This document shows positions 1-10,100 of a stretch of DNA of 64,000 nt, in pieces. The DNA is taken from assembly GCA_008360955.1 (NCBI GenBank), contig LUCM01000536.1, positions 46,932-110,931 of the forward strand. Reading direction: 5' to 3'. The position numbers were made by a program, and so were the translations under genes. Within the stretch, counting starts at the first letter, position 1. The number at the start of each line of letters is the position of its first letter. The notes beneath the pieces were generated by a model. That model had not been told where the DNA came from. It made no database searches and saw nothing but the letters and a program-made list of their open reading frames with translations. Source of the stretch: Fasciolopsis buskii (Eukaryota; Platyhelminthes; Trematoda; Plagiorchiida; Fasciolidae).

Positions 1-2376
1 GCTCGTTTGACCCTTGCGGTCTATACTGTACCAGCTGAAATCAACTGATATAACCTGAAAAATAAGCATTCAAATATGTGAAATTTGATGTGCTTTTCTG
101 AAAACTGATCTAAATATTACTCTTCACTATCTGGTTCTGATTTTCCTAGAAACCCTCCTCTCAATTCTGACGTTCTACCTGGGAGTTAGTCCACTGAACG
201 CCTTGGAATACTTTTGTGCTCTGATCGTTTTCATCTTCTACTGCCGCGTGCGATGAAAAGGTCTTTTCTAGACCACCTGGGCGATGGCAACCATAGAAAA
301 TGCATTCAAAGTTCTGTTTGGTCGTAATCGGACTCTGTGTCATCGATTGGACATAAGAAACAGACATTCATTCAGTAGGTTCGAACGTACCACCACAAAA
401 TCGATGAGTGCAAGCACTTCAGCTTTCACGGTGAAGATCAGTAACCCGTAATGCACTTACGGAACAACCTAAGCCACCACCCACGATGGGAGATCCACTC
501 TCAGCTAGGGCTCAGATGACGGAGAAAGTCTCCCCACCTCATCACTTATTGTATGATTCCACGAAAATGATCCTCTGTCGGGCTATTGACCAGAGAATCA
601 AATCATCCAGTTCGCTTGTGTGAACTGTTAGAGCTCGTAGCAAAATAAATCAAAACTACAGTTCACTTTCTAACGAGTGGTCTTCACTGTTTGATAAGAT
701 TTATCCTGCCTTCATTTCCCCGGGTTCAGCACAAACTCATAATGCCCGATGGTGCTTGATATCTCTTTGACAGGGTTGTTTTTCACTTATCGATAAATAT
801 GTTCAGAACTATGTCGTTTATCCTGTATAAAAGGATTTACAGAAAAATTTCGACATCGATAAGATTATGATTAGAAAAAATTAAAAAAACGTTGAACTTC
901 GTCGACAAATTAACCTAACTCATGGCTAAGTCCACTATTATTTTCAAAACAATCCGGCTACCTGTGGTGCTGAATAGAGTACTTCTGTTGCACCGGTATC
1001 AAATCTGTTTACGGCCACAAATTTTCACGCCCAGCATTCCATACCAGGCCGAAGAAGGAGGCAGTTGCGTCTTCGAATGACCGAAAACTCCCCATGTGGC
1101 TACGGAAATCAATCTAGACCGGTTTCATATGAAACAAATTACCATTAAAACGAAATGTATCAGGTCGTCAATTTTGAAATGCCATTTGGAAGACAAACAC
1201 TGTCACGCCTCAGCAGACGTTTGCGGTCATCCGTTACATGAACAGCAAAATATTACTCAACCACGTGGAACAGTTAGTCTAAGTCCTAACCATTGTAAGC
1301 AAAGTGGGCTATTTCTGTTTCTTCCTATCTTGGTAAGAAACAGTCTTATCAACTTCCCTTAGCTCCTTCTTCCTAGTGAACCGTGTACGCAATCTTATCA
1401 TTTAATGCTTGCACTTCCTGACCAGAACAATAACCCCTTGCAATAAACATCGTGGGAATATGCAGCCAAGCGATCCTGCATCTTTTTGCAAACTTGACTC
1501 ATGTTTACCTTTCACAGGTTGTCTTGTTTCCGTTGCTGCTCAGCAGTTTATTGTACCATACTCACGTGATCCTGATCTACACGTTTAGTGGGGCTCACGG
1601 ATTGTCCCCTCGTGCTTTGAACTCTGACATTTGTTGGGTGGTCCATCTAGACCTCAATGCATGCCCATCGTTTAACCAAAGCTAACTTCTCTACATTTGT
1701 TTCTTCCAACAAGTGTTTGCGATAACAGTACCGCACGTTGTTTCGGATTCGTCCCTGATACCGACTGGACCCGATTTGGCCCAAGGCAAACTCGGAACTG
1801 GAATGATTAAAGTTGTTGTATTCATTTGATTTCTCCGCTCGAAAAGAAGTACAATTTCCAATATATTATGCACGACATTTTTCATCAAATTTTGTTAATA
1901 AAATGTTGGGTAGGTTAGTACACGATGAATTGATATCCGGAGACGTACAAAACTGAGGAATGCATAAACGCATGGCGAACCGATCGGCTTGGAATCTCTT
2001 TGTATTTTACTTGCTATATATCAATGAAACAACAGTTTGCAACATTTCTAGAAAAAGGATTCTCGTTTTCCTCTTCGTCCGACTCACATCGGTCCCCCTT
2101 TTGCCGTTCAATTGTAGACTCTTCAGAAGCCTCCGGTTTTATGAAACGCTACATGAATCCTCTAAACCCTCGGCAACGGCTACAAAAAGCATAGAATTAT
2201 TTGGTTACCATGGGGACACTTATTCCAATGAGTTCATCGAACTGAGCTACGGTTATTGTGACTCCAATGAAAAGTGAAGGTAAGACACCCAAGATTTGCC
2301 GCATTAGTCTGAACAAATGTCTGAAAGCCAGAGACGCACATCATTACGGAGCTAGCGGACATCCTTAATCAGTACC
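1..2376. other. No recognisable gene
   Basis: Only short chance reading frames are seen on either strand, none with splice sites or motifs I can support. If the spectraplakin gene continues past the stop at 4398-4400 through an alternative splice, further exons could lie here or to the left, but I found none that continue the frame. Confidence 0.4.
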
Positions 2377-2760
2377 ATGGTTCAACATTTTTCTGAAAAA
2401 TTCGTTCAAAAGATGTTTTTTTCAAAATTTCACTTGACGAAACGTCACATGCACTTGCAACTATCAACAAACCTCTTGGATAACTTTAGCACATTTTTTA
2501 TCTTTTGGCTTGAGTGCGTCATTCGCATTTTTTTCAAAATACCATTATTTCAATCATTTCTAATTTTCTAAGTGTTACTCATACATGGACGATGTTATTG
2601 TTCGCGCTTCCACTAAAACATTGCATGATAAACGGCTGCGTTCATTGTTTGAATGCTCCATTGCACACAACATGATTCTTAATCCCAATCAATGTGCAAC
2701 TACCCAGTTCACTTGCTTAGGATTCGTGATTAGTGTATTTGGGTTTTGACCCACTAACGC
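2377..2760 (+). mobile_element. Decayed Gypsy-type LTR retrotransposon reverse transcriptase fragment
   Basis: Two adjacent frames read as pieces of one RT domain. The first contains FFSKFHLTKRHMHLQL, matching the Gypsy RT block that usually reads F-S-K-x-D-L. About 160 bp further on, from 2582, comes the YxDD catalytic block YMDDVIVRAS. It is followed by NPNQCATTQFTCLGFVIS, the conserved 'N-P-x-K-C ... L-G-x-x-I-S' block of Gypsy elements. The order and spacing fit one RT. A frame change between the blocks and an in-frame TGA soon after (near 2747) show that it is dead. No LTRs, primer-binding site or gag were recognised. Family assignment rests on motifs only. Confidence 0.65.
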
Positions 2761-3494
2761 AATCCCTTCATATGAACTGACCACATTTTATAAAGGAAAA
2801 AAAGAAAGTACAGTCATACTATTTTGTCTTGTGTTCGTAACGGACGATCTAGGAAGTCAAGCATCGACTTCCTGAGTTACAGACGTCGTAAAGAGATATC
2901 TGCGTCCTGAGATGAAGCAGTGTTTTCTCGATTGTCGATCGATCAAAGCAGAAATGCTTCCTGAACTTGAAGTGTGCGTGGACAACGTCCTCACGAGTAT
3001 CGTAAATTTACACATACTCCAGCTGCAATTGTTCAAAAGTCGGTCATTACGGAGTAATTCACTTCAATTAGAATTAGTGGAACCGATGTATCGGTTGAAC
3101 TAGGAAACGAATTAGAACCTGCTAAATGTCTTAATCAATTAAAGGGGAAGATGTGTGCAGAATTTCCCTTTTCGATGATGACTTTGTACATCGTAGGCAT
3201 TCGGATCAGTATACTTTTTTATTACGTTTATTTCCAGTCGTTCTACTGAGTGTGCTAATTCTGACATTTTTAAATTTGTTTGTTTCCGAATAAGAAAATT
3301 TCACTCCTTCCATCGGTAACAAAATAACCCAATGGAAAAGACCCGGAAGACTGCGCATTATAGAGGAAAAACGGAAGTATAGAAAGCCCGTAAATGAACT
3401 CTGAGCATGATTGTACATAAGGATTCTACGGAGTACAATTTGTATTCGTATCCCCAGTTCCGTATTCTGTTCGTCTTGCGATTCCCAGTCTTAG
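2761..3494. other. No recognisable gene; possible retroelement remains
   Basis: The stretch after the Gypsy-type RT fragment is probably more of the same decayed element, because RNase H and integrase would follow here. I cannot recognise either in any frame. Confidence 0.3.
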
Positions 3495-3635
3495 GCGGTG
3501 TGCTACGGTCACATGGACTACGTCCCTTTCGAACTCTTGGTAATTGTGCGGGCTACCCCGGACAGTTACTGTTTCGTCGACTCCATGTTTGGAATTGATC
3601 AGCCTGGTTGGGAACTCCGGGAAACCATCGGTCAG
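3495..3635 (+). other. Candidate plus-strand exon or Gypsy integrase remnant (47 codons)
   Basis: This is an open phase-0 block of 47 codons bounded by an acceptor-like 'cccagtcttag' and a strong donor 'cag|gtaagt'. The translation includes MDYVPFELLVIVRATPDSYC and ends in GWELRETIGQ. The PFELL block resembles the 'S-P-F-E-L-L-x-G-R' motif near the end of Gypsy integrases. A Gypsy RT relic lies upstream on the same strand, so an internally deleted retrotransposon is one explanation. A real exon of an unknown plus-strand gene is another. It is short enough to arise by chance. Confidence 0.22.
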
Positions 3636-4397
3636 GTAAGTTTATCAAAATGACAAGGCTCGCAGTTTGTCAGTCGAACTGAAAACCCAACAAAAATCCC
3701 AAGTGCGCAGATATTCGTAATACAATCCCGTATTGGGAAAATACTGCATTCTTTTAGACTGCACCAAATTTTAGGAGGGACTGAGAATTAAAGAGGCAAA
3801 AAACACTATTTAACCCAACAGACTTTTTGTTCGCACAACGCTGAAGTTATTGAAATCAACAAGAAAAATAAAGTACAAATAGATGACTACATTATATAGT
3901 GTAGTTAGAACAACAGAGTTCACAAATTTCGAATCAGCTATACTGTTTTTTGTTTGTTTGTCAGCTAAAGATTCTGTTTGTTCTTCTGTGATTTGTATGT
4001 GCGTGTAGGCATGTCTTGGGATGTTGTTCACAAAGGTCGACTAGCTTTTCTCGTGCATCGGGGAGTGTGTTTGTGTGTAGGTATTTGTAAGAATATTTAT
4101 ACTTCGAAAGTTTCATTCAAAACGAGAACATCTTATGGCATTTGCCTGTGCTCGGGTACTTCATTTCCGGATAAGAGAAAAGAAAATCACTAGAAGAAAT
4201 GGCACTGAACTTGTCGCATATCAGAAAACTATGCGAAAATTTCACCCCTTAGAAAAAGGTGTCTTGGTATTTTCTTACATTATTGGTCGCTGGGGAAGGA
4301 AACTTCACAAAATACAGGAAAATAGGAAGCATCACGGAAGAGCACTTATTTAGACTGACTCATATTTCTCGTGTGGGTGTGTTTCGCACGGCTGAAA
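3636..4397. other. Possible 3' UTR of the plakin-repeat isoform; nothing else seen
   Basis: This lies just downstream (minus-strand sense) of the stop at 4398-4400. If that stop ends a transcript, this is its 3' UTR. The first minus-strand AATAAA I see is about 1.2 kb below the stop (plus-strand tttatt near 3226), so the end is not defined. Confidence 0.3.
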
Positions 4398-5631
4398 TCA
4401 CCCGGATGGCGAAAACGACTCAGAAGTGTCATATGTATCTGTTGTATAATATGGTTCCGGAGAACTGTGACCAATTCTTCGCTCCGATATGACTTCTCTG
4501 TATATGTGCTGAGAAGCTTCTTCTTGGTAGCTTTGTTGGCCGTGTTCGTACGATCGGGATCCGTATGAAGAAACCACATTTCGGCCGGAATCTGGCAGCT
4601 GTGTAGGATATCGCAAATAATCGTTTACCGTGTCTCCTGTGGAGTAAACATCGGTTGAGTCTGCAGTTTGGCTAGTTTGGGGCATACCGTATTGATCGAC
4701 ATATTGTGTTACAGGGCTGTTGGTGTGGGCTATAAGTTTTATTTGGGTCGATAACAAAACGGCATTTGGTTCCTGGTAAGGCTGCGCGTATGTGACGATC
4801 CACCGACTGGGATCCTTTTCCTCTGCCAGACGAAGCCATCCGGCATGCCGAGCCGTCAAAAACGAGCACCAACCAGTGGGAACGAATGCATCCACAGGCC
4901 ATTCACCCATCAAATCTGAATGTCTCAGCAATGGACGAGCGGGCCAATCGGCTGCCACATCGCCCGTCTCCCATTTGAATAGACCCAATCTGGCTGCCTC
5001 CAACGGGGTCATCCACGTTCCCGGCTCCCCTCCGGGGCACATGTGTGTCAGTTGAAACACTCGGCAGCTGGCAGGCTCATCAATATCTTCTACCACAGAA
5101 TCTGTGGAAGTATCTACTTCATCAGTTTGAATGATCTGGCGACCCACACCCTCCTCGATTGTGATCCAAGTATTTGACAGTGTATCCAGGAATCGAATTT
5201 CATCATCAGTTGTCTCCAAAATGCCGGCTTGCAGTGCGATTTCTGGTGTCAGCACATCACCACGAGCAGTATCGACCACACTGACTAATTGTGTTTTCCG
5301 CCAACTATAGTAGACGCGCTCGATTAAAAGTAAAATTGGCAAGCTCGGCTGTGGACTGCGTGTCGGACCGGGACTAGCAAGTCGAATCCGTCCCATTTCG
5401 TAAGCCCTGGCCAGTGGCATGGCTGTTTTGGTCGTTGGATCCACATATTCGTTTTGTTCGCCTAGACGTATCCAACCACGACGAATGGCCATAGAAACGG
5501 GAGCGAACAGACCGGTTAAAGGACTGGCGACTTCACGGATATTATTCCATTCGCTATCGTGTAAATGAGTTCTGGATTCCAACAACTCGTATTGAACAGT
5601 ACGCTTCCTGAGGTGTACGATGATAGACGCG
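4398..5631 (-). CDS. Spectraplakin exon with plectin/plakin repeats and Tyr/Ser-rich tail, ending in a stop
   Basis: This exon has about 410 codons. It joins the giant exon in phase 2: AG from 7112 plus C at 5631 gives Ser. Degenerate plakin repeats are visible. Repeat 1 is about residues 36-85 (TGLFAPVSMAIRRGWIRLGE, then YVDPTTKTAMPLARAYEMGR). Repeat 2 is about 117-165 (VVDTARGDVLTPEIALQAGI). Repeat 3 is about 205-275 (TWMTPLEAARLGLF, then SFLTARHAGWLRLAEE). Such repeats bind intermediate filaments or junction proteins in plakins. The last 100 residues are rich in Tyr, Ser, Thr and Gln and look disordered. The frame ends at TGA 4400-4398, with only a weak donor (gg|gtgatt) beside it. It is therefore either the C-terminus of this isoform or an exon read into the intron. 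A second in-frame acceptor at 5607 would remove eight residues. Confidence 0.8.
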
Positions 5632-6977
5632 CTGCATCGCGGAAAATGAAACAGGTACACAAATATCTCATGAAAAACCGTTAGAAAAGATGTTGGAAAG
5701 AAAAACTACAGAACGAATCATCAATACGGAAATCAACCCATACATTACATTTACGGTAATATTACTGGGGCACTGAGGCCGGGGCTGAGTCTACGACACT
5801 ACTTTGATGCGAATCGGAAGTCTGATCAACATGACAAATTTACTAGAAGTGGGTTAATATTTCAAGTCTCAGTACCACATCGTTCACAGACACTGTAGAC
5901 AGCCATGTTACAGACAAATCGATCACCTGAAAACCACTTGCAACGACCAATTTGCATATTTTACTGGAATAAGGATACCATTGCACCGCAAACCCTTTTT
6001 GTTATAGGAAGTTGTGAAGCGGTTTCCTCCAACTGGTTGAATTCACAAGAAATCATGCAATCGAATCGCACTGGATTTCATGCTGTCGTTTCCCGTGGTT
6101 TCCCGTACACTATCTCACGCAACTTCTGTTCAATAACAGGAATAATTGAAAGTCTTAACGACGTAAAAAAAAGAAACAAACAAACAAAAAATTCAATGAT
6201 TGTGGTTTATTAGTCAAAGAAAGTAGTCGAAAGCAACTGCGGCGTGCAACCACACCATTTTTTGTTCAAGCACCAGAGGGAAGACGGTATCGGATGAATC
6301 GCATCCCAACAACATAATTTTGCATTTCGTTTCGAAATGATGCAAAAGAGAGTAGCTCTCCCTCAAAAGATCTGGTAAACGTGTAATCGTTCAAACATTA
6401 TACCACAACCAGTGCGCTGTGTGGTACAGAAGTTTAGATGTACGCGTTTAGCATCAGAACGATGAATGTAACCCAGAACACCCTAGCTCACAAAAAAATC
6501 GAATGACCACTATACCATTCACTGTAGTTTACCAAAATGTCTTGGTTTTCTCTGACTAAGTCAGCCATGTTCGCCCAAATCCCGCTAAAGCAAAACAATA
6601 TATTCATTCTATGAGAAGACAGATGTTTTCTAAGAATAGTGGGACGAGGGTATCGTTCCGGATCCCCCTCTCCATACGCAAAAAACACTTCCCAAGGGGG
6701 ATTCGGCACAGAAGCCCTTTCGATATCATTTAGGTGTTCATTTTCTGAATGACCCGGAAGCCAATGTTGTTGAATGCCGTTTTGAATTGATTACAAGAGA
6801 AATGCTTGGAACCTTCACCAACTATTGCCGGTGTGCAAATCTAACTGTTCTTTCTCAATTGATAATTAGGTTAATCCGCTAACGTATTTCAGTACAATGT
6901 TACATAGGCGCCGAACCACGCAGACATTAATACACTGTTCTGAATACTGACAACTGTAACTGTTGTTTGCCCATTTG

Positions 6978-7008
<31 letters not shown>

Positions 7009-7009
7009 G

Positions 7010-7060
<51 letters not shown>

Positions 7061-7111
7061 GCAACGTCACTCTGGAAAATCCCTAACATGTAGGAAATGT
7101 TGCATGCTCAC
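5632..7111 (-). other. Intron between the giant exon and the plakin-repeat exon
   Basis: The donor is ag|gtgagc at 7111 and the acceptor gatgcag ends at 5632. It holds an (AT)n-type microsatellite close to the donor and no coding signal on either strand that I can support. Confidence 0.7.
6978..7061. repeat. (TATATATG/TA)n microsatellite
   Basis: About 84 bp of alternating TA interrupted by regularly placed TG steps (tatatatatatg units). It starts 45 bp downstream, in transcript sense, of the giant-exon donor. Confidence 0.95.
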
Positions 7112-10100
7112 CTTGATACTTGTTTGCTTTCATCCGTGCTTTCGGTTGACACGGAGCGCACAAATATTTCATCGTCCACTGCACTGCTATATGAAGTTTT
7201 CCCTTGGCCAGCTAGCTCGGGATACGTTGAAGTTGTATCTGTCCAGCGGTCCAATTCACTTTCAATGACAGGTGGTTTAATGATGCCCGTCTGACAACCA
7301 ATACTGACTAGGAGTTTCGACGATGGTTCGGCATAGTACCTTCTACGCGAAACAGATCTTTGAGATGATTCTGTTATTTGCTCAAATCTGCCCAAGGCCG
7401 TGCGTGATCTTATATCTAACCCTTCTGTTGCTTGCAAACCTGTCAGAAGTACGGTTTGAAGATCTTCACTGGCCCAGCTCCAATCTGAAGAATATAACAC
7501 TGACTCCAGAGTGATAGAGGATGTCTGTACAGCCTGCGTGGCTCTCAGGTACAATGATCCGTCATGCGCAGTACTGAAAATATCACGCTCCATCAGTTGC
7601 GCGCTTTCACGATCCACAAGATTGGACTCCGTCTGCACTCCCAATTCACATACCATGAGACCAGGTTCCTCTGAGGGGAGTTCCTCTGTGATTTGTACTC
7701 GGCTAACAATCCGTTTGCGCCTTTTCTGTCGGAATTCCAAGATCCGTTCTTCGCTCAGATTTCCACCTTCTATATTTGATGTCTCTTCTTCCACATCCGT
7801 ATCCAGTTGTGTCGAAGCCTCGGCAACTTGATCTCTTAATAATCGATGGTGATAGCTCTCGAAAGTCTCATAAAATTGGTTCAATCCGTCAAATTCAGTG
7901 GAAAACTGAATTGGAGTAGTTTCTGTTTGGGTGAAGTTTGACGAAACAATTGGCGTGGCATAACACTGTTCTTCATGCAACTGACCTAAACGTGTTCGTG
8001 AAATGTAGTGCTCATATGCATCTACAAAGCTAGCGGGTGAGGCGGAACGCAGATAAGGAGACTCCGACGGCGCATCGTACACATCAGGTGTGGTGGTAAA
8101 TTGAACACCAACGTCAGCAACCATGATATCTTCATGTGATGTGTAAGCAGCTTGCTCTCTGACAAATCCGGAATCTTGTCGAGCTTGATAAGATTCGTAA
8201 GTTGAAATGCGCTCTCGCAGGGATTTCCATATTTCCAGTGTGTCGAATTCCTCGATTATTTCGCTAAATTTGAAAGGCGGAGCCCACTGACTTGCAACAT
8301 CGACTGGACGACGTGATACTTCGGAAACAGTTAGAGACTGGGATGGAATGGTGGCACTGACCTTAATAGGATGTTCATCTGGTGAGATTATCACATCTTC
8401 GGTAACCTCTGCAGCACAAGACTTTTCATGAATGTCTCCAGAAAGCAGATCTATTTCATAGAGACTGTGAGAATAGAACTTCGCACAGGTCTTTTTAAGT
8501 TTCAGAACTTCTATCTCTGACAGCTCTTCGGTACGCGAAACTGGAAATGTGCTTTCGGATTCGGCAAAAGATGCTTGAATTTCCACATCGGCCACTAATG
8601 AAGCTTCGCGAGCAGGTACATAGTAGTAGTGCTCGATTAGCCTTTCTCTGTAATCTGTAACACTTTTCTTGTGCAGGAGAATGGCAGGAGATACGGCGAA
8701 CTCTGGTGTTGTTGTTGCCTCATCAACGAAGCCAACAGTAGCCTGACAAAAGACATCGGCGAGGTCAGGAGTATAAGAAAACTGAGTAGCACAAGTTTTC
8801 TTGTAGGTACGAGGTACCCAATAGCCTGCACTGGAATCACCACCAACAAGCTCACTATCAACAAAAGTCGCTGCATCACGTGCTGTAATCGGCGAATGAA
8901 CAATCAGTTCATCATCCAGAGTACCGTCGGGTAGAAGATCAGCTTCACGTTCATCATCAATAACCAACAAGCAGCCACAATCTGGGCACCGACGCTGAGA
9001 ATGAACAACATATTCCGAAAAGCTGCAAACAACAACGCTAGATCTGTCACTACTCTGGACGGGATACAATGAAGCAAAAACAGTGGAATCAATACTATGA
9101 GAACCATCCGGCAAAAACTGGCCACCGGATTCCACAACTACAGGCGAAACACGAACAGGAACAGCAGGAACAAGACGGCCGGATAAAGGCGACAAGACAG
9201 CGACGCTTTTAGGTTCGTAGCTGACGGACACATCAGCCAGCCGGAGAGAACCCTCAACCGAAAGATCTCGACGCTGACCACTAGCGGACGGCAGTAAAGC
9301 AATCGATTCCAAGTATGAATCCAGAGCCTCTGACAAAAGTTCAGCACCCGTTTGCGTCCAGATATCCATAAACATCCGGCCAAATACATGTTCACTAAAT
9401 TCAAAAGGACGTAAATCGAACGAACCAGGGGAAAGAACACCTTCGCCGCTAAGGGAAGCGAAATCCGCCGTAGAACCACAAACGCTCTTCTCGCAAACAC
9501 CACGCAAGGCAGAGGGCGCGGAAACAACAGCAAACAAATCTCCAGAGTCAGAAGTCTGAACAGAAGCACTGCACAAAAGAGGAGATTCGACGGAAGTGCT
9601 TACATCGCAGCGGCCAACAACCATCGAGAACATGCATTCGGAAGTAACCAACAAATTAGGAATATCCACGGGAAAAGCAGAAGCTGCCATATTCGCGCAT
9701 GATACGTTCACCAACAACGTTTCTCCTCTCAATCCCGTCGTCGGTACCAACACATCCTCAGACACTGGGGCAAACAATCCAGATTGCACATTCGCGTCAA
9801 CCAAAACCGGATGTCGAACTGATCCGATCAGTGTCGACGANNNNNNNNNNNNNNNNNNNNNNNNNNNNNNNNNNNNNNNNNNNNNNNNNNNNNNNNNNNN
9901 NNNNNNNNNNNNNNNNNNNNNNNNNNNNNNNNNNNNNNNNNNNNNNNNNNNNNNNNNNNNNNNNNNNNNNNNNNNNNNNNNNNNNNNNNNNNNNNNNNNN
10001 NNNNNNNNNNNNNNNNNNNNNNNNNNNNNNNNNNNNNNNNNNNNNNNNNNNNNNNNNNNNNNNNNNNNNNNNNNNNNNNNNNNNNNNNNNNNNNNNNNNN

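Noticed and set aside
6889..7268. Ile/Tyr-repeat frames on both strands near 7000
   Set aside because: They are translations of the TA/TG microsatellite.
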